IMG/VR virus record: IMGVR_UViG_3300025809_000078
Location: 1-30,709 of that record
Source: a virus
DNA: 30,709 nt
Strand: one strand, 5' to 3'
A program made the position numbers and the translations under genes. A model generated the notes under the pieces. The model made no database searches, was not told the DNA's origin, and saw only the letters and a list, made by a program, of their open reading frames with translations. Below are positions 20,664 through 28,304 of the stretch, piece by piece. Positions within the stretch are counted from its first letter, which is position 1, and the number at the start of each line of letters is the position of its first letter.

Positions 20664-20722
20664 CATTTGACAAGCAGAAAAACGAAATTGAAAGCAACGA
20701 AATAAAGCGCAAGAAAAGATGA
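20426..20722 (+). CDS. Tail assembly chaperone T-like extension (reached by -1 frameshift)
   Basis: This frame overlaps the 3' part of the G-like gene and continues 59 bases beyond it. Its distinctive part is QRWGWYQSIVHLADGNILRI, NEVTKLDLHQCLLKLTFDKQ and a Lys/Glu-rich tail, a pattern seen in T-type tail chaperones ('W..i..LA..d...i..l.l...L..L.f.k'). The nominal TTG/ATG start inside frame 0 is not well supported. Entry through a -1 slip at T9 (20458-20466) makes the fused GT product. The coordinates therefore describe the open frame, not a separate start. Its end overlaps the next ATG (ATGA, 20719-20722). Confidence 0.6.
   Translation: MRFRNGTWCNAFFLEFRKRVVNQYEGLFSGGIDDNEHGERSQFGQRWGWYQSIVHLADGNILRINEVTKLDLHQCLLKLTFDKQKNEIESNEIKRKKR
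20458..20466 (+). other. T9 slippery run, probable -1 programmed frameshift site
   Basis: Frame 0 reads CTT TTT TTT TGG across nine Ts. A shift of -1 gives TTG GAA and enters the downstream chaperone frame. U-UUU-UUU is an efficient slippery heptamer. Location and the two overlapping frames match the conserved G/GT frameshift of tailed phages. Confidence 0.6.
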
Positions 20723-21183
20723 GGCAATTTTACACAGTTACGCAGAAGTTACACGATTTATTGATAGCAGACAACAACGTCAACGTGGTCACAATAGGCG
20801 AGGTTTCAGAGAGTGATTTGGCGAAGCAGAGCATTTTCCCGTTGTCGCATATTATCGTGGGAGATACGGCCTTAAATGGCTCGACGATGACAATGAACTT
20901 CACAGTTATCTGTATGGATGTCGTCGATATCAATAAAGACCAACTCAGAAGTGAAGCACAACCGTTCTATGGTATGAACAATCTCCAAGATATATACAAC
21001 ACTCAGCTTCAGGTTTGCAACAGGTTGGTTGAACAGCTGCGGAGAGGAGATGCGTTTAGTAATAACTTCCAAATCAACGAAACAATCACGGCAACACCAT
21101 TTCAAGATAGGTTTGAAAACCTACTTGCTGGCTGGGCCATTGACATATCAATCGACGTTCCTAATACCGAAATCTGTATCTGA
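20719..21183 (+). CDS. Hypothetical tail protein, 154 aa
   Basis: The product begins RQFYTVTQKLHDLLIADNNV, with later beta-forming parts (HIIVGDTALNGSTMTMNFTV, ICMDVVDINKD) and a C-terminal DRFENLLAGWAIDISIDVPN. Proteins of this pattern and length lie next to HK97 gp10-like proteins in flavobacterial phages and probably serve as tail terminator or completion proteins. The 'WAIDISIDVPN' end is typical of that group in my recollection. It is coupled to both neighbours: ATGA at the start, and TGATG at the end, where 21183 is shared. Confidence 0.6.
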   Translation: MRQFYTVTQKLHDLLIADNNVNVVTIGEVSESDLAKQSIFPLSHIIVGDTALNGSTMTMNFTVICMDVVDINKDQLRSEAQPFYGMNNLQDIYNTQLQVCNRLVEQLRRGDAFSNNFQINETITATPFQDRFENLLAGWAIDISIDVPNTEICI

Positions 21184-21776
21184 TGGCTGGCAGGGTTAAA
21201 GGCAATAGAGATAAAGTTCTAGCTGACTTCGCGGACAACGTAGTTCGATTAGCGAAGATCAACGTAGGCAAAACATACACGGCCAAAAACTCAAGAGGTA
21301 AAAGCTATAAGAAGCGCATTGATGCTTCTGGTAATCTTCGAAAGTCAATCACATCTGAACTTAAGACCAAGACCAAAGATGGTAGGTTCAGCAAAGGATT
21401 TATCATATTCAAGATGTTGGAGTATGGATTCAATGTAGATAAAGGAAGAAAAGCAGGCACAGGAGTTAGTAGAGAAGGTCAACAATCAATAATGAAGTGG
21501 ATTCGCAAGAAGCCATTAAAAATGCGCGACACCAGAGAAGGCAAGAAAGGTCAGTTTTTGAAAATGACTGAGTCACGAGTGAAAGGTTTGGCGTTTGTCA
21601 TTAGCCGAAACATCAAGAAGCGCGGATTAAAACCAACCAACTTCTTCACAGATGCTTACGAAAGCCAAGAGGAAAAACTATTCAGTCAGCTTCAAGAAGC
21701 CATTGCGCAAGATAATATAGATTATATTGAATCACAAATAGACACAATCGATGCCAACCGCACTCAAAAATCATAG
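21183..21776 (+). CDS. HK97 gp10-like tail completion/neck protein
   Basis: The 197-residue product is basic, with ADFADNVVRLAKINVGKTYT, a region DASGNLRKSITSELKTKTKD, LEYGFNVDKGRKAGTGVSRE, and KRGLKPTNFFTDAYESQEEK. This layout (helix, beta domain with 'LEYG..', and a C-terminal 'PTNFFTDAY' helix) matches HK97 gp10-type proteins at the head-tail interface. The last 26 bases overlap the next gene. The role, completing the tail or neck, is inferred from family resemblance and place. Confidence 0.7.
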   Translation: MAGRVKGNRDKVLADFADNVVRLAKINVGKTYTAKNSRGKSYKKRIDASGNLRKSITSELKTKTKDGRFSKGFIIFKMLEYGFNVDKGRKAGTGVSREGQQSIMKWIRKKPLKMRDTREGKKGQFLKMTESRVKGLAFVISRNIKKRGLKPTNFFTDAYESQEEKLFSQLQEAIAQDNIDYIESQIDTIDANRTQKS

Positions 21777-23697
21777 ACCTGTAAGAACGAGATCACCGTT
21801 CTTTATCAACTGCGTTCCAACGACAGGGGAGACAATTACAAGCGCGTCTTTAACTGTGAGAATTAAGAACGGAAATCGCTCTGCGGCTTTAGCAGGCACG
21901 ACATTAAAAACTTACACGCTTTCAAAGAGCAACGCTGTTGATGGCATAATTGTGTTTGATATAGCACCGCTTGCCTCTGACTATATTCAGCACAACGTAA
22001 CTGATCGAATCATTGGAGTTAATTACGACATCGCCACAAACGCAAGCCTTAATAGTAATGACAATGGATCAGAGATTACGACAACAGTAGACACAACAAC
22101 TTTCTGTAACCTGAAGGTAGGCGATAAGTTTACAATTCAAACGCCTGCGTTTACAGGTATAGCCGCAACGCCTTGTAATGCAAGTTTTTCGGCAAGCGTT
22201 TGGTATGCAACTGTACTTTCATTTAACGCCACATCCATTACATTCGATTTGGGGGCGTCTATCGACAAAGCATATTGCATCTCAAATACAACGGTTGCAT
22301 TAAGTTACGCGGCAAAAGTCAGAGCAGACAATCACGCGGAAGCGAATGAAGTTTTATTTGTGGAAATTGACAAGGAGGTAGTTGATTCAGGAGGGACAAC
22401 CGAAACACTTGATATTTACCATACTGCAAACTTTGGTTATAGCGGATTCAAAGATGGCGTAAACTTCTTACCGACAACAGGAGCGACGGGAAACTACGGC
22501 ACACCTGATTGGTCACCTGCGGTTGCAAAAGGAACAGATGTTACAATAATGGCAACAAATTGCTATCGGCAAATGGGCCAAGACAGCTACACAATTCTGC
22601 CAATATTCACGGGTGAGTTCGATCGTAATAATCCTGACATCAAAACTTTCGGTCGGATTAAATGGGGGGCAGGCACAAATTGGCTGACAAGAACAAACGA
22701 TGACTATACGCCGATTACAAACGTCTACGACATTGAGATTATGCCGTCCGACTTTGCGATTGAACAAGTGGAATATTCAGTAACATATTTACCGTTAGGC
22801 AAAAAGAACCTTTGCTCTAATTTTGTGACAGGTAAAGACTATTTGCGAGTCGGTCACTTTATAAACAGAAACGACGCAGGAAGCCCGCAAACAACAACGG
22901 TATCGGTTTCAATTACATTCACATCTCAAAGCGAATTTAGCGTAACAGCAGGCCAAGACTTAACGTTGATAGTTGCTAATGATGCCGCAGTCAACGATGT
23001 TATCAACATACTTGGAATTGGTTTTGACGCAGGAGGCGGAACTATATATCCAAGCTTCGATGAGGAATTAACAGTTATTGGTGCGTCAGCTACTCAAATA
23101 CAACTAGACATCAGCGGCCTGTCAACGTATCTGCAAGGATACTTGTTGGAATTATCTACAACTCAGGAGCAATTAGCTTGGTATCTAATCGGCGATAACA
23201 TCCCAAGATTCACAGGCGAAAATACTATTGCCGCAGTCAACGATCAATCTGTGCTTAGATATGAAATTGTATGCGAGCCAAAATACAACGTGGTCGATTG
23301 CTTGTTTGTAAACAAGTTCGGTTTTTGGGATTCATTCAGCTTCATTAAGAAGTCAATGAGCCAGATGGTAACAACGGAAAGCAAGTTTCAGCGAAACATA
23401 GGTGAGGTTGTCAATAACGAATACACTTACAGCGTCAATGCTGCACAAAAGCAGAGATACAACGTCAACGGATCTAAATCTATTATCGTCAATACAGGGT
23501 TTGTAAATGAGTCGTTTAGCCAACTACTTGAGGAAATTCTTTTAAGCGAAAGCATCGTGCTAATTATTGACGACGTTTTCACCCCTGTAACGATTCAAAC
23601 CAACCAAGTTGACTTAAAGAAATCTGTGAACGATAATCTTATAAACTACAGCTTGACGTTTGACTTTGCTTATAACGAATTGAATAACGTCGTATAA
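21751..23697 (+). CDS. Large tail-tip/baseplate-type protein, 648 aa
   Basis: ATG 21751 lies within the preceding gene. The protein is long and almost entirely beta-forming, starting RPVRTRSPFFINCVPTTGET, followed by ITSASLTVRIKNGN. It has no membrane segment or enzyme motif I can see. Its middle is Thr/Asn-rich and hydrophilic, as in receptor-binding or baseplate proteins, and the C-terminal ~150 residues (NVVDCLFVNKFGFWDSFSF, then SQMVTTESKFQRNIGEV) look like a conserved assembly domain. Its position before the largest tail gene suggests a tail tip component. In flavobacterial phages similar genes are annotated only as structural. Confidence 0.6.
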   Translation: MPTALKNHRPVRTRSPFFINCVPTTGETITSASLTVRIKNGNRSAALAGTTLKTYTLSKSNAVDGIIVFDIAPLASDYIQHNVTDRIIGVNYDIATNASLNSNDNGSEITTTVDTTTFCNLKVGDKFTIQTPAFTGIAATPCNASFSASVWYATVLSFNATSITFDLGASIDKAYCISNTTVALSYAAKVRADNHAEANEVLFVEIDKEVVDSGGTTETLDIYHTANFGYSGFKDGVNFLPTTGATGNYGTPDWSPAVAKGTDVTIMATNCYRQMGQDSYTILPIFTGEFDRNNPDIKTFGRIKWGAGTNWLTRTNDDYTPITNVYDIEIMPSDFAIEQVEYSVTYLPLGKKNLCSNFVTGKDYLRVGHFINRNDAGSPQTTTVSVSITFTSQSEFSVTAGQDLTLIVANDAAVNDVINILGIGFDAGGGTIYPSFDEELTVIGASATQIQLDISGLSTYLQGYLLELSTTQEQLAWYLIGDNIPRFTGENTIAAVNDQSVLRYEIVCEPKYNVVDCLFVNKFGFWDSFSFIKKSMSQMVTTESKFQRNIGEVVNNEYTYSVNAAQKQRYNVNGSKSIIVNTGFVNESFSQLLEEILLSESIVLIIDDVFTPVTIQTNQVDLKKSVNDNLINYSLTFDFAYNELNNVV

Positions 23698-23720
23698 ATG
23701 AGGTAGTTGCAAATAAAAGT

Positions 23721-23792
23721 ATGCGCTCGCATTGCGCTCGCATTGCCATCGCAATGCCATAAGAGAAGATAAGAGAAGATAAGATAAGAGAA
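23721..23792 (+). repeat. Second iteron/purine-tract element in the 23.7-kb intergenic gap
   Basis: The gap 23698-23799 holds no gene. 23721-23746 is the exact reverse complement of 26 bases at 11122-11147 (two GCAATGCGAGC units plus GCAT). 23751-23769 repeats 19 bases of 11155-11173 in the same direction (GCAATGCCATAAGAGAAGA). A tract of TAAGAGAAGA repeats then runs to about 23792. At the junction GCATTGC (23740-23746) and GCAATGC (23751-23757) form a 7-bp hairpin with loop CATC. It may be a second origin, a binding site for the replication proteins, or a recombination scar. It lies just upstream of ATG 23800. Confidence 0.7.
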
Positions 23793-23799
23793 AACACCT

Positions 23800-26325
23800 A
23801 TGAGGTTAATTGTTGAAGTTTATATTGATGACCAGCGTCTGGATTTATTCACAGACGAATCGATTGAGATCAATCGAACGATTAAAGACTTCCGTGAATT
23901 GGATAAAGTCTTTACCGATTACACGCAATCGTTCACGATTCCTGCGAGCAAGAATAATAATATTGCGATGTCGCATTGGTACGATGAAAGCATTGCAACA
24001 GGATTCAACCCTGCAACAAAGAAGGCCGCAAGAATTGACATAAACACCTTACCATTCCGATTTGGATATATGTGGCTCAACAGGGCTGTATTAAAAAATG
24101 GTAGTGTTGATTATTACGAAGTAGCTTTTTTTAGCCAAATCACAAATCTTTCTGATTTTTTTGGAAAAGACACTCTATCACAGCTAGGTAGCGTTTCAGG
24201 CGCGCATATGGGCTATAATGATTTTTCAGACGCGATAAAAGGTACGGTTGGCACAGATCACATAATACCAATGGCAACGTCGCAAAGGAATTGGAATTTG
24301 CAAGGCAGAGGCAACGGAATTTACAATTCAATAAACAACAATCCATATAAGTCATCGGTAGGCGTAAACAACGATCGTACGTTACAAGCTTATGAGGTAA
24401 ACACCGAACACGAAAATTATGATTTCGCGAACAATTGGTTTATTCAAGATGGAAACACAGGGGGCGGTGCTGATACATTTTTGATTTACATTGTTGTTGC
24501 AAACCAAGCTGTCGATTGGACTATCAAAGCATACGACGCTTATGATGGTTTTGCGTATTTAGATGGAACGCAGGATAGCGGAACGGGTAATGATGTTTTA
24601 TCTATTCAAGTTACTCGATCAATCACCGCCGCGCAGGCTATTGCTTGGCAATTTTCAGATGTGCCTCAATGTGATTTTAAAGTTTACATTTCAGTAGCGT
24701 TGAATGCTGCGAATGAGTTGGTGACGGCAAAGTATCAATACGCTTCACAGGGCGGCCTTATGTACGAATTAAAGCCTGCGCTAAAAGCGGATAGAATTTT
24801 GACTGAAATTGAGAATAAATATTCAATTTCTTTTACGGGAGGTTTTTGGTCAAAGGACGCTTGGCAAGATTTATTTGTTTGGAGTAATCGCGCTGAAGGA
24901 TTTGGTGATCATTACACAATGGAGTACACCCAAATCATTAATGGTACTCAAGTATCTCCGCAAAGTGGAAGCACTCAGTATAATCCAACCACAGGCGTTT
25001 TGACTGTTCCTGCAAACTCAGGTACAAAAACAGTTACAGTTGCGTTAACTGTTCAGCAAAGTATAATTGATCAAGTTAATGATAGTTTGCCAACACCAAA
25101 GCTGAAGCTAGTGGCTTACGACATTATATCAAGCAGCGTCTTTCAAATAGTATATTTTCCCGAAGGACGAGAAGGCGTTATTGAGTTTTCATTTCCCGAC
25201 TCTGCCGCACAAAGACAAATTAAGTTTTACGTCAAATCCAATTTTCCTGAGAAATTCAATTGGACAATTGCAAGCGCAACGTCTCAATTCAATTTTATAT
25301 ACCAAGACGAATTGGTTGAATTAGACACATCGTCCACTTGCGAGTTTCGTTATTTCAATCATTCATATACGGATAGCTTGACAGGCGAAACGCTTACGGT
25401 TGAGGGTGGGATTCCTGACCAAAATATATTCGAATGGTTAAGTGGCATCATAAAAATGTTCAACCTAATTATATTACCGATAGATTCGACAACGTTTCAG
25501 GTTGAAACTTTTGACGATTGGAAGGCGTTAGGAAATGATGTTGATATAACTAAACACGTTGATCTGGACAACGTGGAAGTGCAACCTGCCGAACTATTTA
25601 AGCAGCTAAAATTCGCATACCAACCAACCGAATCTGTGATTGGTCAAAATTTTTCACAACAAAACGGCGGCATTGGCTATGGCGATTCAGTTACAGAAAT
25701 TAGAGACGCTTATGGAGATGCCATCAGTTCAAATAATTTTGAGTTGACAACTATTTTTGAAAATCCTTCGTGGTCACGCCTAACGAATTTTGCGCCTGAA
25801 ACATCAAACAACGAAATACTCAGCAAGCTGATGGTTTGCCATTACATTGATAAAGACCTTTCAACAATAGGCGGCGCGCCTGTTATGTTTTATAAGGCAG
25901 GGGTTCAGGATTTGTTGCCCGACGATGAAACGCTATTTTCGTTTAGGAATTTTTACACATCAGAAGTCACAAGTGGAGCAAACGCTTTTAATAGATACAA
26001 TGTTTGTTTTCAATATAACGGAATGGGGAGCAGCTTTACGAACAGCTTAAACTTTGGCGCAGAAGTTAATCCGTTCACGCTAGTCACCGACACGCCCACC
26101 AGCCCAAGTATATACAAATACTTTTGGGAAGATTGGATATCAGAACTTTACGATTTATCGATGAGGCGAACTATGCTTCGCGCAATTTTGCCATTGCATT
26201 TGATGCTTGAAATAAAAGTAAATGATGTGCTGATAATTCGCACAAATAGATACACCATAAATAATATGCGTTTAAACCTGACAACAGGCGAAGCAAACTT
26301 TGAACTTTTAACACTTGTAGACTAA
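23800..26325 (+). CDS. Large tail/baseplate protein, 841 aa
   Basis: The start, RLIVEVYIDDQRLDLFTDES, followed by DFRELDKVFTDYTQSFTIPA and SKNNNIAMSHWY, is a conserved beginning of a large tail protein in Bacteroidota phages. The middle is beta-rich with Ser/Thr/Gly stretches (VSPQSGSTQYNPTTGVLTVP). The C-terminal third contains GGIPDQNIFEWLSGIIKMFN and a final RTNRYTINNMRLNLTTGEAN. It probably forms the distal tail or baseplate hub. No lysozyme or peptidase motif is visible. It follows the iteron-like gap. The TAA overlaps the next ATG (TAATG). Confidence 0.65.
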   Translation: MRLIVEVYIDDQRLDLFTDESIEINRTIKDFRELDKVFTDYTQSFTIPASKNNNIAMSHWYDESIATGFNPATKKAARIDINTLPFRFGYMWLNRAVLKNGSVDYYEVAFFSQITNLSDFFGKDTLSQLGSVSGAHMGYNDFSDAIKGTVGTDHIIPMATSQRNWNLQGRGNGIYNSINNNPYKSSVGVNNDRTLQAYEVNTEHENYDFANNWFIQDGNTGGGADTFLIYIVVANQAVDWTIKAYDAYDGFAYLDGTQDSGTGNDVLSIQVTRSITAAQAIAWQFSDVPQCDFKVYISVALNAANELVTAKYQYASQGGLMYELKPALKADRILTEIENKYSISFTGGFWSKDAWQDLFVWSNRAEGFGDHYTMEYTQIINGTQVSPQSGSTQYNPTTGVLTVPANSGTKTVTVALTVQQSIIDQVNDSLPTPKLKLVAYDIISSSVFQIVYFPEGREGVIEFSFPDSAAQRQIKFYVKSNFPEKFNWTIASATSQFNFIYQDELVELDTSSTCEFRYFNHSYTDSLTGETLTVEGGIPDQNIFEWLSGIIKMFNLIILPIDSTTFQVETFDDWKALGNDVDITKHVDLDNVEVQPAELFKQLKFAYQPTESVIGQNFSQQNGGIGYGDSVTEIRDAYGDAISSNNFELTTIFENPSWSRLTNFAPETSNNEILSKLMVCHYIDKDLSTIGGAPVMFYKAGVQDLLPDDETLFSFRNFYTSEVTSGANAFNRYNVCFQYNGMGSSFTNSLNFGAEVNPFTLVTDTPTSPSIYKYFWEDWISELYDLSMRRTMLRAILPLHLMLEIKVNDVLIIRTNRYTINNMRLNLTTGEANFELLTLVD

Positions 26326-26468
26326 TGATAAAAGACATTATAGAATTACTCAAGAGCGATGATTGGCACGATGGCGGCCAGCTTACGCAGATGGCAAAAG
26401 GCAAATACAAAGTGCCTCAGAATTTAACCGAATTTAAGAACTACTTCAAACTACAAGACAATGGCTGA
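26325..26468 (+). CDS. Small protein, 47 aa, before the tape measure
   Basis: ATG 26325 overlaps the preceding TAA; the frame closes at TGA 26466-26468, overlapping the next ATG at 26461. The product, IKDIIELLKSDDWHDGGQLT followed by AKGKYKVPQNLTEFKNYFKL, is amphipathic and helical, with no membrane segment. Tight coupling on both sides supports it as a real gene. Its place between a large tail gene and the tape measure gene suggests a small tail assembly factor, but this is only position. Confidence 0.55.
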   Translation: MIKDIIELLKSDDWHDGGQLTQMAKGKYKVPQNLTEFKNYFKLQDNG

Positions 26469-26619
26469 AACAATAAAAAAAGTAGTTGAGATTGAGGTTG
26501 ATGTTGATAGCGGTGATATTAATCAGTTAAATACTGAGTTAAAAAAGACTACCAAAACCGTTAAAGAAACCAAAAAAGAAAGTGGTGGTTTTGGTGAAAA
26601 ACTTATTAAAGGTTGGTGA
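26461..26619 (+). CDS. Tape measure protein, N-terminal part (frame 1 of a broken gene)
   Basis: The 52-residue frame reads AETIKKVVEIEVDVDSGDIN, QLNTELKKTTKTVKETKKES, GGFGEKLIKGW and stops at TGA 26617-26619. The start is typical of tape measure proteins of Bacteroidota phages, and the natural continuation (VGDAIKGLGIGLAIAG) is in the +1 frame. Both frames are open from 26543 to 26619. An ancestral GGTGTTGGTGAT that lost two bases would give the present GGTTGGTGAT exactly, restoring KGVGDAI. A programmed +1 shift at GGT TGG TGA is an alternative. It is listed apart from the main part because the frame is broken here. Confidence 0.6.
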   Translation: MAETIKKVVEIEVDVDSGDINQLNTELKKTTKTVKETKKESGGFGEKLIKGW

Positions 26620-28270
26620 TGCTATAAAAGGTCTTGGAATTGGTCTTGCGATAGCTGGATTAGCTAAGTTAGGTGATGCTTTTCGTAAAAATCAAAAGAT
26701 TGCAGATGCTACTGAAAACACAATGAATAGTTTAGATGTTGCGTTTTCAAGATTTACAAACACAATCGCTGAATCTGAAGCGGTACAAAGTTCAACGTGG
26801 CGAGATTGGTTATCTACATTAGCTATTATTGACCCAACTCAAACATTAAAGTTAGTTGATGGATTGGTTAACGGAACAAAAGCTGGTCGTGAATATACAG
26901 AAGAATTAGAAAGAATAGGTAAGCAGATTACGGCAAATAATAAAAAGTTAGTATTGCTTGAAGTTAAGCAAAGAAAGCTTCAACTATTAAATCAGCAAGA
27001 AGCTGAACTGCAAAGGCAAATACGCGATGACTCTACACTAACATTTGAAGAAAGATTTGCAGCAAATGACGAGCTAGCAATTCAGCTAGATGAGTCAATT
27101 AAAAAAGAAAAAGAAGTTGTAAATCTTAGAATAGCAAACGTTGAATTTTTACAAAATAATTTAACTTACTCATTTGAAAGAGAAGTTGAAATTTTAAACT
27201 TACGTAATGAATTACTGGATATTGAAGAAAGAATTACTGGTGTAAAATCTGAACAGCAAGCGGCAGAGCGTTCTTTGTATGCCGAACAGAAAGCCTTAAG
27301 AGAGCAAGCTAATAAAGATGCAGAAGATGCTTTGAAAGAAAGCGAAGAAGCATTTCAAGAATGGTGGAATAATCTTAATGAAATAGCAGCTGCAGAAGCA
27401 GAAAAAAACTATCAGAAACGTATGGGACGATTGCATCGTGAATTAGATGCAATACAAGCGCAAAACGAAGCGCAAGAAGATGAGAAAAAAGAATATTTCA
27501 AAGAAATTGAAGATTTAGATGAAGCTAATTTTCAGAAAACTTTGTCATTTCAAGAATTAGAATTAAGGTCAGTACGAGACCAATATTTTAGCTTAATTGA
27601 GTTGGCTGAAATATATGGTGCTGACAAAATTAAACTAGAGGAAGATTTAGCTATACAAGAAGCAAACATTAAAAAGAAATACGAAGAGGCTGCCGCCGAT
27701 GATGCGATAGCCAAAGCTGAACAAGTCAGACAAGATAAAATTGAAGCAACGCAAGCAAGTCTTGACGTTGCACAGTCGGCTACAACATCTTTAATGATGA
27801 TGAATGACGCTCTCGTTGATCACGGATTAATCACCGCAAAAAAAGGTTTTCAAATTGCAAAAGGCATTGCGATTTCAGAGGCGGTAATATCAACGGCAAA
27901 CGCGGCAATCTCCGCCTATAAGTCAGTCGCGGGAGTTCCTTACGTTGGCCCTATCCTTGCGCCTATTGCGGCAGGGGTTGCCGTTGCGGCAGGCGCCGCG
28001 CAAATTGCAGTGATCTCAGCGCAGACATTTGACGGTGGAGGAGGTGGCGCAGTTTCATCTCCATCAGTCGGTGGCGGAGGAGCATCAACACCATCAGTAG
28101 GCGGAGGAGGTGCGCCACAATTTAACACCGTAGGAACAAGCGGATTCAATCAAGTGGCTGGAAGTATTGCAAATCAGAATCAGGAGCCAATTAAAGCGTA
28201 TGTTGTAGCAAACGATGTAACAAGTCAGCAAAGCCTTGACCGAAACAGCAGGGACAAGTCGTCATTTTGA
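26582..28270 (+). CDS. Tail tape measure protein, main part
   Basis: The nominal GTG 26582 start is probably not used; entry is likely from the frame at 26461. The open frame gives 562 residues. It starts GDAIKGLGIGLAIAGLAKLG, followed by long coiled coils (about 95-400, EVKQRKLQLLNQQEAELQRQ), then a hydrophobic C-terminal part (AVISTANAAISAYKSVAGVP, GPILAPIAAGVAVAAGAAQI) and a Gly-rich tail. Tape measures set tail length and later form a channel for DNA. About 600 residues fits a short siphovirus tail. The first ~1.2 kb is A+T-rich; from about 27,690 the composition returns to that of neighbouring genes, so the gene looks mosaic. Confidence 0.75.
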   Translation: MVVLVKNLLKVGDAIKGLGIGLAIAGLAKLGDAFRKNQKIADATENTMNSLDVAFSRFTNTIAESEAVQSSTWRDWLSTLAIIDPTQTLKLVDGLVNGTKAGREYTEELERIGKQITANNKKLVLLEVKQRKLQLLNQQEAELQRQIRDDSTLTFEERFAANDELAIQLDESIKKEKEVVNLRIANVEFLQNNLTYSFEREVEILNLRNELLDIEERITGVKSEQQAAERSLYAEQKALREQANKDAEDALKESEEAFQEWWNNLNEIAAAEAEKNYQKRMGRLHRELDAIQAQNEAQEDEKKEYFKEIEDLDEANFQKTLSFQELELRSVRDQYFSLIELAEIYGADKIKLEEDLAIQEANIKKKYEEAAADDAIAKAEQVRQDKIEATQASLDVAQSATTSLMMMNDALVDHGLITAKKGFQIAKGIAISEAVISTANAAISAYKSVAGVPYVGPILAPIAAGVAVAAGAAQIAVISAQTFDGGGGGAVSSPSVGGGGASTPSVGGGGAPQFNTVGTSGFNQVAGSIANQNQEPIKAYVVANDVTSQQSLDRNSRDKSSF

Positions 28271-28298
28271 TAAAAACAAAACCAAAAAATTACGTTTA
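28265..28298 (+). promoter_or_regulatory. Promoter-like element TTTTG-N21-TACGTTTA
   Basis: TTTTG (28265-28269), a 21-base spacer and TACGTTTA (28291-28298) precede ATG 28305 by six bases. Spacing and box are the same as at 2851-2886. The -33 part overlaps the tape measure stop codon. It would start a transcript for the protease, fibre and (past the window ends) scaffold and capsid block. Confidence 0.5.
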
Positions 28299-28304
28299 TT
28301 AGCT

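Noticed and set aside
19595-26619. Idea that the 8-base-loop tRNA-Gly suppresses the HNH and tape measure frame breaks
   Set aside because: The HNH overlap contains no Gly codon at which it could act, and the Gly codon at the tape measure joint is GGT, not the GGA expected for UCC. The link is too weak to claim.
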